Below are positions 54,112 to 63,391 of a DNA stretch of 64,000 nt, piece by piece (the stretch's first letter is position 1; every line of letters begins with the position of its first letter). The stretch comes from Afipia felis ATCC 53690. GTDB taxonomy: Bacteria; Pseudomonadota; Alphaproteobacteria; Rhizobiales; Xanthobacteraceae. A program made the position numbers and the translations under genes. Where the stretch lies: contig NZ_KB375270.1 of the NCBI RefSeq assembly GCF_000314735.2, forward strand, positions 1,302,001 to 1,366,000. Reading direction: 5' to 3'. The notes below the pieces were generated by a model. It made no database searches. It saw nothing but the letters and a program-made list of their open reading frames with translations, and was not told the origin of the DNA.

Positions 54112-54843
54112 CTACTCTGCCGCCTCAGCCAAGCGAAAGCCGGAAGCGCCATCGAGACGGCTGCGATAGCTGCGCAGACCGCGCAGCGCGCGGTTGAAGT
54201 CGCGCCCCGAGTGCACCAGCGCGCGGATTTGCGAAGGCCGCCGCGCAATGCCGCGCATCACCTTCCAGACATCGACATCGCCATTGGCCTTCAGCGCAGC
54301 GGCTGCGATCTCGGGCAGCGCGCGGTGTGCGGGATCACTGATGACGCGCAGGGCCGCGAACGGCAGGCCATACTGTTCGGCGTAGCGAGCAGCGATGTGG
54401 CTTTCCATGTCGACGGCATCGGCACCGGTGGCCGAGCGCAGCGCAGCCTTGGCTTTGCGGCCGAGCACGACCTCCTCCACGCCGACAAGGACGCCGCGCA
54501 TGATGCGATGCTCGCCTTCCGGCAGACCGTACAGAGCCTGGCTCAAACCCTCGGCGGCGACCCAGCGGCCCTTGGCCGCAACAATCTCGGAGGCGATGAC
54601 GATGTCACCCGAACGCAACTTCGGGCTCAACCCGCCGGCCACACCAAAGCTGACGATTCCGCTGATACTCGCGGGATCAAACGACATCATCATTTCGCGG
54701 AGTTGCACCGGATTGCTGGAGCTGCAGATCACCGTCAGGCCGGGACCCGCGGCAATTCGGGCCTCCTGCTTCAATCCGGTGACGATAAGAACCGGTTTTT
54801 CGGTCTGCTGTTGTGCGGCGTCTTCGCCTGCCATGTCAGTCAC
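54112..54843 (-). CDS. hpnG: Adenosylhopane nucleosidase/phosphorylase HpnG
   Basis: 243 residues. HpnG removes adenine from adenosylhopane to give ribosylhopane (phosphate). It has the nucleoside-phosphorylase fold: VLIVTGLKQEARIAAGPGLT at the start, GIVSFGVAGGLSPKLRSGDI, the active-site segment DAVDMESHIAARYAEQYGLP, and RVISDPAHRALPEIAAAALK with the conserved Asp. Start at 54843 overlaps the shc stop as ATGA, so it is the last gene of the hpnP-C-D-E-shc-G run. Its pathway predecessor HpnH is encoded about 1.8 kb away on the opposite strand. Confidence 0.9.
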   Translation of the reverse strand: MTDMAGEDAAQQQTEKPVLIVTGLKQEARIAAGPGLTVICSSSNPVQLREMMMSFDPASISGIVSFGVAGGLSPKLRSGDIVIASEIVAAKGRWVAAEGLSQALYGLPEGEHRIMRGVLVGVEEVVLGRKAKAALRSATGADAVDMESHIAARYAEQYGLPFAALRVISDPAHRALPEIAAAALKANGDVDVWKVMRGIARRPSQIRALVHSGRDFNRALRGLRSYRSRLDGASGFRLAEAAE

Positions 54844-56801
54844 ATTCCAGCCCCTACAAACCGGCTGTTGCTGGTTCGCAAATTCCTATATCTGGCCATC
54901 GCCCACAAGGGGAAGAACTTAGAATATCCGTGGTATCGCAAATAGAACACACGTGGGAACCCGCCTCCGGTGTAATCGGGTTCCTGCCAGAATCCGTCCG
55001 CACGCTGAGATTGCACAAGATTTATGACGCCCTTCTGGGTAGCAGAACTATCCACCCGTCCCGCCGCCATCAGGGCCAACGTCGCCCAGGCCGTCTGTGA
55101 CGCTGTGGTGCCCGACCGCTCGTAGCCCTTGTAGCCCAGCTTGTAGCTGTTCCCGTCCTCGCCCCAGCCGCCGTCCGGGTTCTGGATGGCCTCAAGCCAG
55201 TCGGCCGCCCTGGCGATCATCGGGTCGTCGTGCGGGACACCTGCGACATTCAGGGCACACAGCGCCGACCAGGTGCCGTAGACGTAGTTGATGCCCCAGC
55301 GGCCGAACCAGGAGCCGTCGGCGAACTGGGTCTTCCGCAAATACTCGACGCCACGGCGCATCGGCTCGCTGGTCTCGAGCGTGTCCCCGAGCTGCGCCAG
55401 CATCGAGATACAGCGGGCGGTAACGTCGTCGGTCGGCGGATCGAGCAGCGCGCCGTGGTCGGCGAACGGGATGTTGTTCAGGTAATATTCGAGGTTGTCG
55501 GCGTCGAACGCGGCCCAGCCGCCGTCGACGCTCTGAAGGCCGAGGATCCATTCCTTCGCCCGGGCGATCGCCTCGTCGTATTTCGTGGTGCCGTCCATCC
55601 GGCGCACGCGGTCCATCGCCATCACGACCACGGCCGTGTCGTCGAGGTCTGGATAATGCGCATTGTTGTACTGGAACGCCCAGCCACCGGGGCGAACGTC
55701 CGGCCGCTTGTCGGCCCAGTCGCCCCTCACGTCGAGCACCTGACGCGGCAGCAGCCAGTCGAGCGCGGCCTTCGCCGCTTCCAGATCGGTGTCGGCACCG
55801 CTCTCGATCATCGCATGCGCCGCGAGCGCGGTGTCCCACACCGGCGAGACGCAGGGCTGACAATAGGCCTCGTCGTCCTTGATGACGAGCAGCCGCTCGA
55901 CCGATTCACGCGCAAGTGCGCGGTTCGGATCGCTCGGAGGATAACCGAGCACATCGTACATCATGACGCTGTTGACCATCGCCGGAAAGATCGCACCGAG
56001 ACCGTCGACGCCGTTGAGGCGCTCGGTGACGAATTCCTCCGCCTTCTTGATGGCACGCTTGCGCATGCCCTTGGGGAAGAACGGATCGGCGATACGCAGC
56101 ACGCGGTCAATGATATCGAAGCTCGTGAACCACAACTGACTCTGGTGCGGCGCCTTCGGCGTCGGGCCGATCGTCTTCGGGTCTTCGATGAACAATTCCC
56201 GAACGCCGATCCCGCGCGGATTCTTCGCGCGCGGCTTCAGCGTCATCAGCACTAGCAGCGGCACGATGACAGTGCGCGCCCAGTACGAAACCTTGGTGAG
56301 GTGGAACGGAAACCAGCGCGGCAGCAGCATGATTTCCACCGGCATCATCGGCACGGCTTTCCATTCGATCTGGCCGAACAGCGCCAGCATGATGCGGGTG
56401 AAGACGTTGGCCTTCACCGCCCCGCCCCGCGCCAGCATCACCTCGCGCGCCTTCTTCATGTGCGGCGCATCCACCGAGTCGCCAGCCATCTTCAGCGCAT
56501 AATACGCCTTCACGCTCGCGCTCATATCGAACTCATGGCCGTAGAACAGCGACCAGCCGCCATTGTCGTTCTGCATGCGGCGCAGGTATTTTGCGATCTT
56601 CCCTTCCAGCACCGCATCAATTGGTTCGGCGAAGTAATGCCGCATCAAAATATATTCGGACGGAATGGTAACGTCGGCTTCGAGTTCGAACACCCAATGG
56701 CGATCGGACTGCTGGACGTCGAGCAGCGCGCGGCTCGCAGACGCGATGCTGTTGTCGAGGTGCTGCCTGTCGGGCGCAACCACAGCGGCGATATCAGTCA
56801 T
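54840..56801 (-). CDS. shc: Squalene-hopene cyclase
   Basis: 653 residues. Shc (HpnF) cyclises squalene to hopene and hopanol at the membrane. The catalytic acid motif is in HYPDLDDTAVVVMAMDRV (DLDD, the DxDD motif). QW repeats typical of terpene cyclases are numerous: QNDNGGWSLFYG, QSVDGGWAAFDADN, QFADGSWFGRWGINYVYGTW, QNPDGGWGEDGNSYKLG and QRADGFWQEPDYTGGGF. The C-terminus LRYHGYSKFFPLWAMARYRN is the usual end. A membrane-insertion region with FPFHLTKVSYWARTVIVPLL is also seen. It follows hpnE by 10 bases and is coupled to hpnG. Confidence 0.97.
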   Translation of the reverse strand: MTDIAAVVAPDRQHLDNSIASASRALLDVQQSDRHWVFELEADVTIPSEYILMRHYFAEPIDAVLEGKIAKYLRRMQNDNGGWSLFYGHEFDMSASVKAYYALKMAGDSVDAPHMKKAREVMLARGGAVKANVFTRIMLALFGQIEWKAVPMMPVEIMLLPRWFPFHLTKVSYWARTVIVPLLVLMTLKPRAKNPRGIGVRELFIEDPKTIGPTPKAPHQSQLWFTSFDIIDRVLRIADPFFPKGMRKRAIKKAEEFVTERLNGVDGLGAIFPAMVNSVMMYDVLGYPPSDPNRALARESVERLLVIKDDEAYCQPCVSPVWDTALAAHAMIESGADTDLEAAKAALDWLLPRQVLDVRGDWADKRPDVRPGGWAFQYNNAHYPDLDDTAVVVMAMDRVRRMDGTTKYDEAIARAKEWILGLQSVDGGWAAFDADNLEYYLNNIPFADHGALLDPPTDDVTARCISMLAQLGDTLETSEPMRRGVEYLRKTQFADGSWFGRWGINYVYGTWSALCALNVAGVPHDDPMIARAADWLEAIQNPDGGWGEDGNSYKLGYKGYERSGTTASQTAWATLALMAAGRVDSSATQKGVINLVQSQRADGFWQEPDYTGGGFPRVFYLRYHGYSKFFPLWAMARYRNLRTSNSRFVGAGM

Positions 56802-56811
56802 GGTCGTTTCG

Positions 56812-58077
56812 TCACTCTTGCATTTGCAGGATCAGGTCGGCGGCATGATCGCCCGAGCGGATCGAGCCTTCGATCGTCGATGGCAAACCGGTGTTGGTCC
56901 AGTCGCCGGCCAAAAACAGGTTTTTCAATTCGGTCGCGGCGCCGGGCCGTAGCGCGTTCTGCTCCGGCGTCGCCTCGAACGTCGCCCGCCGCTCGCGCAC
57001 GATCTGCCACGGCGGCAGCGGACCCTCGGCCACATCGGTCGAAAGACCCGCCACCTTGCAGATATCGCGCCAGATATCGCGCGCAAGGTCCTCGCGCGGC
57101 AGATTGATGAGCCGCTCGGCGGCGCTGATGGTGATCGAGAGCCTGTCGGGGAACGCGAACAGCCATTCGATCAAGCCGCCAACTACACCCGTCAGCGCCG
57201 GAACATCGGCCGGCGGCACGTAACGGAAATGCGCGTTGAGAATGGCGCGGAATTTCGTCGGCGTCTCGATGCCGGGCATCAACCCCGAGGCTGCGCGCGC
57301 GGGCACCGCCAGCACGACGACATCGCCCGGACCGAGCGGAATCGTCTCATCGCCGAAATCGAGGCCCGTGGCGCGGAGCGGCGACCGCTCGATCTTGCGC
57401 AGTTCGTGCCCGAGCGTCAGCGACCCACCCTTCCTCCTGATGAGTTCGATCGCGGGATCGATCAGCACAGGTGAAAGGCCATCGCGCGCGATCAACGGGC
57501 GACAGGCCGCGCCGCCCGCAAGCAGCGTCTCGCGAACAATCGCGCCTGCAAGACCTGCGGAGCCTTGCGGCGGTTCGACATTGAGCGCGGCGATCAGCAG
57601 CGGCGCGACGAGGCGCTGATACAGCACGCCTTCGCAGGGAATGGTGTCTTCGACCAGCGCATCGGGCTTCGCCCAGACGAGCGGCAGCAGCGCCAGATAA
57701 TCGCGGACCGTCGTATCCGGCACGCGGCGCTTCGCATCGAACAGCCAGCCCGGAAACCGGCCCGCGCCGAGATCGAGCAGCCAGCGCTTGCCGCTCGCGA
57801 CATCCATGAACGGAAACTGCGCGCGCGCGGGGCCGACGAGCTTGTCATAGGTGTTCAGCGTCTTGGCATAGAGACGCACATGATGATTGCCCGACAGCAT
57901 CAGATGATTGCCGTTGTCGATCACCATGTCGGTGGCGCCGTCGTAATACGAACGGCAGCGGCCGCCTGTGTATTGCGTCGCCTCGTGAACGTGGACCTCG
58001 AATCCCTGCCCGGCCAGACGCACGCCCGCGCTCAGGCCAGAAAGCCCGGCACCGATGATATGAGCGGTCTTCGTCAT
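56812..58077 (-). CDS. hpnE: Hydroxysqualene dehydroxylase HpnE
   Basis: 421 residues, an FAD-dependent amine-oxidase-fold enzyme. HpnE reduces hydroxysqualene to squalene. The dinucleotide fold is AHIIGAGLSGLSAGVRLAGQ, followed by VHVHEATQYTGGRCRSYYDG (GGRCRS). The C-terminal FAD loop is NLFLAGDWTNTGLPSTIEGS. The start overlaps the hpnD stop by one base (TGATG), and shc follows after 10 bases. HpnC, HpnD and HpnE together replace a classical squalene synthase. Confidence 0.93.
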   Translation of the reverse strand: MTKTAHIIGAGLSGLSAGVRLAGQGFEVHVHEATQYTGGRCRSYYDGATDMVIDNGNHLMLSGNHHVRLYAKTLNTYDKLVGPARAQFPFMDVASGKRWLLDLGAGRFPGWLFDAKRRVPDTTVRDYLALLPLVWAKPDALVEDTIPCEGVLYQRLVAPLLIAALNVEPPQGSAGLAGAIVRETLLAGGAACRPLIARDGLSPVLIDPAIELIRRKGGSLTLGHELRKIERSPLRATGLDFGDETIPLGPGDVVVLAVPARAASGLMPGIETPTKFRAILNAHFRYVPPADVPALTGVVGGLIEWLFAFPDRLSITISAAERLINLPREDLARDIWRDICKVAGLSTDVAEGPLPPWQIVRERRATFEATPEQNALRPGAATELKNLFLAGDWTNTGLPSTIEGSIRSGDHAADLILQMQE

Positions 58078-58904
58078 CAGAACACCGCGTAGCGCAAGAG
58101 GATCGACATTTTCGCAGCTTTACTCAGTTTCACGGGCTGCCGCGGCGGCGCGAAGCCGCGCGCAAGAAGCCGTTTGAGGATTTCCTGATAATATTTCGAC
58201 ATGATGCGCGGCGCGCGCACGGTACTGCGCGGGTAGCGCGCCATGATCTCGTCCGCTTTGGCGAAATACACCTTCACCCGTTCGACGATCGGCGCGCAGA
58301 CCTTCGGCACGTTCGGATCGGCCGCGACGATTTGCGGATCGCTCGACGCGATGCCCCCGGCATCCAGCAGTTCGCGCGGCAGATAGAGCCGGCCGATGCC
58401 GGCGTCTTCATCGATGTCGCGCAGGATGTTGGTGAGTTGCAGCGCGCGGCCGAGATTATGCGACAGCGCGATCCCGTCCTCCTCCGGCAGGCCGAACACC
58501 CGCACCGACAGGCGACCCACCGCGCTCGCAACGCGATCGCAGTAGAGATCAAGCGTCGCCTCGTCCGGCGCACGAATCTCGGCGGGCACGTCCATCTCCA
58601 TGCCGTCGATGACGGCAATGAAGTCTTCACGTCTCAGGCCGAACTGCTTCACGGCGGACTGATAAGGCGCGACACGCGGCGGCGGATTACCCGCATAGAG
58701 CGCATCGATATCACGCCGCCACTGCGCCAAGGCTTCGAGACGCTCGGTACGCGGGCCGTCGGAATCGGCGATGTCGTCCACCTTGCGGCAGAAGCTGTAG
58801 ATGTGGAACATCGCCTCGCGCTGTGCGGGCGGCATGATGCGCATCGCAGCGTAGAACGAACTGCCGGAAGCCGTCTGGGCCGGTGAGGTATCGACGTCGG
58901 TCAT
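58077..58904 (-). CDS. hpnD: Presqualene diphosphate synthase HpnD
   Basis: 275 residues of the trans-isoprenyl diphosphate (squalene/phytoene) synthase family. HpnD joins two farnesyl diphosphates to presqualene diphosphate. The two Asp-rich motifs that bind magnesium diphosphate are present: FCRKVDDIADSDG and NILRDIDEDAGIGRLYLP. Also YCDRVASAVGRLSVRVFGLP. It starts seven bases after the hpnC stop. The DxxED-like second motif supports the HpnD rather than the HpnC assignment. Confidence 0.93.
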   Translation of the reverse strand: MTDVDTSPAQTASGSSFYAAMRIMPPAQREAMFHIYSFCRKVDDIADSDGPRTERLEALAQWRRDIDALYAGNPPPRVAPYQSAVKQFGLRREDFIAVIDGMEMDVPAEIRAPDEATLDLYCDRVASAVGRLSVRVFGLPEEDGIALSHNLGRALQLTNILRDIDEDAGIGRLYLPRELLDAGGIASSDPQIVAADPNVPKVCAPIVERVKVYFAKADEIMARYPRSTVRAPRIMSKYYQEILKRLLARGFAPPRQPVKLSKAAKMSILLRYAVF

Positions 58905-58911
58905 GGTCAGA

Positions 58912-59790
58912 TCATGCGCCCGTGGACAGCCGCGGTATTGATTTCACGCCGGCCGCGCGGCGGCCGATTTCCAGCCCCGATGCAATCGAAGCAAGCATCA
59001 GCATCGAAAGCTTCGACAGATGCACGTTCTCGCTGAGCGGATCGCGCGTCTTCAGAAGATTGACGATCTTTCGCGCAAAGGTGTCGATCACGGAAATCTC
59101 CATGCCGAGCCGCACATCCTTCACCTGCGAGGAGAACGATGCGCACTGCATCAGAAGCGCCTCGTTACGCTCGGCGAGCGACTTCAGGCAGGCGTGTAAC
59201 GCGGGCGATGCCTTAACCGCGCCGAGATCTTCGACCGCAGCACCCGCGACTGCGAGCGCATCGAGCGGCACATAAACGCGGTTGAGATCGCGATAATCCT
59301 TGCGGCAATCCTGCAGGTGGTTGTTGATCTGCAACGCGGCGCACAGCGCATCGTTCGCAGGCCAGGTCGCGCGGTCCTCGCCGTGCACGTCGAGCATGAA
59401 GCGACCGACCGGCATCGCCGAGAAGCTGCAATAATGAATGAGGTCGTCCCAATTGTCGTAGCGCAGCTTGGTGACGTCCATGCGAAACGCAGTAAGCAGA
59501 TCCTGCGCGTGGCGTGGCGACATTCCGCGCTCCGCAAACGCATGGCGCAGCGCCACCGCCTCTGCTTGCGAATTGCCGTTGCCGAGCAGTTCGGCTTCAA
59601 GACGATCGAGCTGATCGAGCTTCTCCTGCGCTGGCAGGCTGATGTGATCAGCGATGTCGTCGGCCGTACGCACGAAGTTGTAGAATGCAAAGATCAGCGC
59701 GCGATGGCGCGGATGGATTAGCTTTGAGGCAACGGGGAAATTTTCGTCCTTGTGTCCCTTGCCCGAGCGCAATTCGCCGGCAGTGGTCAT
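58912..59790 (-). CDS. hpnC: Hydroxysqualene synthase HpnC
   Basis: 292 residues, same fold as HpnD. HpnC converts presqualene diphosphate to hydroxysqualene. Motifs: FPVASKLIHPRHRALIFAFY at the N-terminus, the first Asp motif FVRTADDIADHIS, and the second in LQINNHLQDCRKDYRDLNRV (LQDCRKDY, the HpnC variant). YCSFSAMPVGRFMLDVHGED is also typical. It starts the tightly packed hpnC-D-E-shc-G set; hpnP ends 188 bases upstream. Confidence 0.93.
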   Translation of the reverse strand: MTTAGELRSGKGHKDENFPVASKLIHPRHRALIFAFYNFVRTADDIADHISLPAQEKLDQLDRLEAELLGNGNSQAEAVALRHAFAERGMSPRHAQDLLTAFRMDVTKLRYDNWDDLIHYCSFSAMPVGRFMLDVHGEDRATWPANDALCAALQINNHLQDCRKDYRDLNRVYVPLDALAVAGAAVEDLGAVKASPALHACLKSLAERNEALLMQCASFSSQVKDVRLGMEISVIDTFARKIVNLLKTRDPLSENVHLSKLSMLMLASIASGLEIGRRAAGVKSIPRLSTGA

Positions 59791-59978
59791 GACTGACGTC
59801 CCTTTCGCGGCATCGCCGGGCGGCGTGCAGAAATGGACAAAGAATGGGCGAACGAATTCGTCACGGCGACCTAAGGCACTGTTTTCATTAGAGAAAGAGC
59901 GGCATTGCCGCTAAGACAAGCCATATTACCCCACCCTGCCGGGGAATGCGAGGGGGCCTAAAAGACTGAAAATGCGGC

Positions 59979-61568
59979 CTATTCCGCCGCCTGCGGCAGC
60001 GGCTCGCCGGGCTTGTCGGAATAATAGGACGCGGTCTGGCGGCCGCTCGACGCACCACGCGCGAACGTAATCAGATGATGCGCGACAAGGCTGCAACTGA
60101 TGAAGCGCTCGACATCGCCCGCCTTCAGGCGCGGCCAGGCGAACTTCCAGAATTCGCGGCGATAGTCGCCGCGCACGCCCGCGTGCCAGATGATCTTCGC
60201 CATCATGGTAAGGCCGCGTTTGATGTTCGCGGTTGTAAGGCGCTGCTTGGTCGGCGGCGGATGGATGCGGTTCGGATAGGTGTGCTCGATCTGATGCTGG
60301 AAGCGCGCGAACATCTTCTCCGGCGTGTAGGCGCGGCCCATGCAGTCACGCCATGTCTCCACGACCTGTTCGTAAGGTAGCAGGAAATCGACATTGGAAT
60401 CGCGATCGGTGTTCTCGATGAGGCGGCCCGCGCGCGCGAGGCGGTCCCATAGCGGCGTCTTCGGCAGCGCCTGCAGTAGATTGATGGTGAGCAGTGGAAT
60501 TTGCGATTGGTCGATGAAGTCGAGAATCCCCTCGCCCGATTCATCCGTATCGGTGTCGAGGCCGAGGATGATGCCGGACACCACTTCAAGTCCGTAGCTG
60601 TTGAGCGTCTTCACACCCTCCAGAATCGGCACCATCATGTTGTGCTCTTTCGACATCGCCTTTAACGCGTTCGGATCCGGCGTCTCGATGCCGCAGAACA
60701 CCGTGAGGAAGAACGCGTCGTGCATCAGTTGCAGGATTTCCGGCCGCTTGGCGATGTTCAGCGTCGCCTCGCAGGCGAACTGTACTGCATAGCCATTGCG
60801 CTCCTGCCATTCGACGAGATGCGGCAGCAACTCCAGCACAGCGCGGCGATTGCCGATGAAATTGTCGTCGACAAAATAGACCGCGCCGGAGAGCCCGTTC
60901 GCCACCATTTTGTCGAGCTCGGCCGTCACCTGCTGCGGCGATTTCAGGCGCGGGTTGCGGCCGTACAGCCCCGGAATGTCGCAGAATTCGCATTGATACG
61001 GGCAGCCGCTGGAAAACTGGATGCTGCCGAGAAAGTATTTCCGCAACGGAATGAGCTCGTAGGCGGGCAGCGGAAACTCCACCATTGCAAGACGCTCATG
61101 CGTCGTCAGCACCATCTGCTTCTGCGGCCGCGACACATCGCCCGCAAGGCGCTTGAACAGATCGTCCGTCGCATCGCCCAGTTCGCCGATGTGCAGATAA
61201 TCGAACTCCGGATAGTAATCGGGACATGCGCTCACCGAAGGCCCGCCAAGCGCAGTGACGCGACCGTAGCGATGTGCGCGACGGCAGATGTCGTTGATCT
61301 GCTTGCGCTGGATATGCATGCCGGACACGAACACCACTTCCGCCCACTCGAAATCATCCACTGTGGCGGCGCGGATGTTCTCGTCGATAAAGCGTACGCT
61401 CCAGCCATCCGGCAGCGCGGCCGCGATCAGCAGCAGGCCCTGCGGCGGCATAAAAGCCTTCACGCCGTCCGTCAGCGGATAGGCATATTCAAACGTGCCG
61501 AATGACGGCGAGTATTTCGGAAAAACGCAAAGAATGCGGCGCGGCGCGAGCCCGGTCTGCTTTTTCAT
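59979..61568 (-). CDS. hpnP: B12-binding radical SAM protein, hopanoid C-2 methylase HpnP
   Basis: 529 residues. The N-terminus (RRILCVFPKYSPSFGTFEYA) opens a B12-binding-like domain (to about 150, with GRVTALGGPSVSACPDYYPE). The radical SAM motif is IQFSSGCPYQCEFCDIPGLY (CxxxCxxC), followed by GRNPRLKSPQQVTAELDKM, VYFVDDNFIGNRRAVLELLP and FACEATLNIAKRPEILQLMH. A DUF4070 C-terminal domain ends with LVAHHLITFARGASSGRQTA. This architecture and wording match HpnP, which methylates hopanoids at C-2 to give 2-methylhopanoids. Location directly ahead of hpnC supports it. Other B12-radical SAM methylases share the fold, so hpnP is a strong but not certain name. Confidence 0.8.
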   Translation of the reverse strand: MKKQTGLAPRRILCVFPKYSPSFGTFEYAYPLTDGVKAFMPPQGLLLIAAALPDGWSVRFIDENIRAATVDDFEWAEVVFVSGMHIQRKQINDICRRAHRYGRVTALGGPSVSACPDYYPEFDYLHIGELGDATDDLFKRLAGDVSRPQKQMVLTTHERLAMVEFPLPAYELIPLRKYFLGSIQFSSGCPYQCEFCDIPGLYGRNPRLKSPQQVTAELDKMVANGLSGAVYFVDDNFIGNRRAVLELLPHLVEWQERNGYAVQFACEATLNIAKRPEILQLMHDAFFLTVFCGIETPDPNALKAMSKEHNMMVPILEGVKTLNSYGLEVVSGIILGLDTDTDESGEGILDFIDQSQIPLLTINLLQALPKTPLWDRLARAGRLIENTDRDSNVDFLLPYEQVVETWRDCMGRAYTPEKMFARFQHQIEHTYPNRIHPPPTKQRLTTANIKRGLTMMAKIIWHAGVRGDYRREFWKFAWPRLKAGDVERFISCSLVAHHLITFARGASSGRQTASYYSDKPGEPLPQAAE

Positions 61569-61756
61569 GCGTAAAGTCCGCCTTCCCGATTCACCTTACG
61601 AACCCGCCATAGCTTTTCGGTGACAATGGGGCAGCGCATGTCCGCCCGCCACAGCGTCCATTTTGCCCTTGCGAGACGGCTTAAGCCGCTTACCCTGACC
61701 TGCATGATTTCCTATATGGTAGGCACCGGCAGCCTTGCCGGGACAGGATACAACGC

Positions 61757-62575
61757 ATGACCGAGCCGACAGTTTCAGCCCATCGTCAGATCTGGCGCGA
61801 AAGCGGCCTCACCGAAGGTGCACGCATCGTTCCGGAGGAAACCGCGCTCGCGATGTCCTACAACGCGGGCACCCATGCGGTGATGATGGGCACGCCGCAG
61901 GATCTGGAGGATTTCGCGATCGGCTTCAGCCTGACGGAAGGGATCATCGAGAGCGCCGACGGAATCGAATCTCTCGAGATCGTCCCCCAGGACGAAGGCA
62001 TCGAACTGCGGATGTGGCTGAAGCCGGACAGTGCAACTCGGCTCGGCGAACGCCGCCGCCACATTGCGGGCCCGACTGGCTGCGGATTGTGCGGCATCGA
62101 TTCCATCGCCGAGGCGATGAAGCCTGTCGCCATCGTCGGCAAAGGCATCACCGTGACGCCCGCGCAGATCATGGCCGCCATGCAGGCGCTTTATCCGCTG
62201 CAGAAGCTCAACACGCTGACCCGCGCCGTCCACGCCGCAGCTTTCTGGGAACCGGAGCACGGCATTCTGGAGTGCCGCGAGGATGTCGGTCGCCACAACG
62301 CACTCGACAAGCTCGGCGGCGCGCTCGCGCGCAGAAAGATCGATGCGAATCGTGGCGCTGTGCTGCTGACGAGCCGCGTCTCGGTCGAAATGGTGCAGAA
62401 AACCGCCTCCATCGGCGCGTCGCTGATCGTCTCGGTGTCCGCACCGACCGCGCTTGCGATCCGCATGGCGGAGCGGGCCGGAATCACACTGTGCGCCATC
62501 GCGAGGTCCGATGGCTTCGAGATTTTCACGCATCCGAATCGGGTCGCGGCGAACGAGGCTGTCGGCGTCGCCTGA
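61757..62575 (+). CDS. fdhD: Formate dehydrogenase accessory sulfurtransferase FdhD
   Basis: 272 residues. FdhD passes sulfur from IscS to the molybdenum cofactor of formate dehydrogenase. The family landmarks are ETALAMSYNAGTHAVMMGTP with DLEDFAIGFSLTEGII, the redox/sulfur-relay cysteines in GPTGCGLCGIDSIAEAM (CxxC), the ECREDVGRHNALDKLGG motif, and LLTSRVSVEMVQKTASIGAS. Complete. No formate dehydrogenase subunit gene lies in the window; its client must be encoded elsewhere. It diverges from hpnP, 188 bases apart, and is followed by trhO 57 bases on. Confidence 0.95.
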   Translation: MTEPTVSAHRQIWRESGLTEGARIVPEETALAMSYNAGTHAVMMGTPQDLEDFAIGFSLTEGIIESADGIESLEIVPQDEGIELRMWLKPDSATRLGERRRHIAGPTGCGLCGIDSIAEAMKPVAIVGKGITVTPAQIMAAMQALYPLQKLNTLTRAVHAAAFWEPEHGILECREDVGRHNALDKLGGALARRKIDANRGAVLLTSRVSVEMVQKTASIGASLIVSVSAPTALAIRMAERAGITLCAIARSDGFEIFTHPNRVAANEAVGVA

Positions 62576-62632
62576 CAGTTTCATCGCCAGTCGCGCCTTT
62601 TCCCCTGCCCGGCTTGCCATTATAAGACCGCG

Positions 62633-63391
62633 ATGTCCTACAAAGTCGCCGCGTTCTATCAGTTCACCCCGCTGCCGGATTTCGAGAGCCTGCGCGAGCC
62701 GCTACGCAACATGTGCGTGGCGCTCGACATCAAGGGCATCATCCTGCTCGCCGCCGAGGGCATCAACGGTACCGTCGCAGGCAACGCCGTCAACATCGAC
62801 GCCCTGATGAAGCAGATCCAGCACGGCGCGCTGTTCGGCGGACGGGCCAGCAATCTCGAGCTGAAATTCTCGACCGCATCAGAGATGCCGTTCAACCGGA
62901 TGAAGGTTCGGCTGAAGAAGGAAATCGTCACCATCAAGGACAACGCCACCGACCCCACAAGGCAGGTCGGCACCTATATCGACGCGACCGACTGGAACGA
63001 ACTGATCGCGCGCCCGGGCATGGTGCTGGTCGACACCCGCAACGATTTCGAGGTCGAGATGGGCACCTTCGAGGGCGCGGTCGATCCGCAGATCAAGAGC
63101 TTCAGCGAGTTCAAGGATTTCGCTGATCGTACGCTCGATCCCGCGCGTGACACCGAGATCGCGATGTTCTGCACCGGCGGCATCCGCTGCGAGAAAGCCA
63201 GTTCCTATCTGCTATCGCGCGGCTTCAAGAACGTCTTCCACCTCAAGGGCGGCATCCTGAGATATCTCGAAACCATCCCCGAAGGCGAAAGCCGCTGGAA
63301 GGGCGATTGCTTCGTGTTCGACCAGCGCGTCGCGCTCGGCCACGGCCTGGCCGAACGCGCGGTGCGATCGGAGGGTGAAGACGATGAGTAA
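62633..63391 (+). CDS. trhO: tRNA uridine(34) hydroxylase TrhO (rhodanese-like, UPF0176)
   Basis: 252 residues. TrhO hydroxylates U34 of certain tRNAs to ho5U using molecular oxygen. The N-terminal domain has YKVAAFYQFTPLPDFESLRE and LAAEGINGTVAGNAVNIDAL. The rhodanese domain has VLVDTRNDFEVEMGTFEGAV and the loop EIAMFCTGGIRCEKASSYLL with the conserved Cys. HLKGGILRYLETIPEGESRW follows with GDCFVFDQRVALGHGL. All standard. It overlaps slyX by eight bases. Confidence 0.93.
   Translation: MSYKVAAFYQFTPLPDFESLREPLRNMCVALDIKGIILLAAEGINGTVAGNAVNIDALMKQIQHGALFGGRASNLELKFSTASEMPFNRMKVRLKKEIVTIKDNATDPTRQVGTYIDATDWNELIARPGMVLVDTRNDFEVEMGTFEGAVDPQIKSFSEFKDFADRTLDPARDTEIAMFCTGGIRCEKASSYLLSRGFKNVFHLKGGILRYLETIPEGESRWKGDCFVFDQRVALGHGLAERAVRSEGEDDE

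Noticed and set aside
59791..61756. EcfG-type promoter (GGAAC-N16/17-CGTT) ahead of hpnP or hpnC
   Set aside because: EcfG controls hpnP in Rhodopseudomonas, so I looked for the motif in both upstream regions (59791-59978 and 61569-61756) on the minus strand and found no match.
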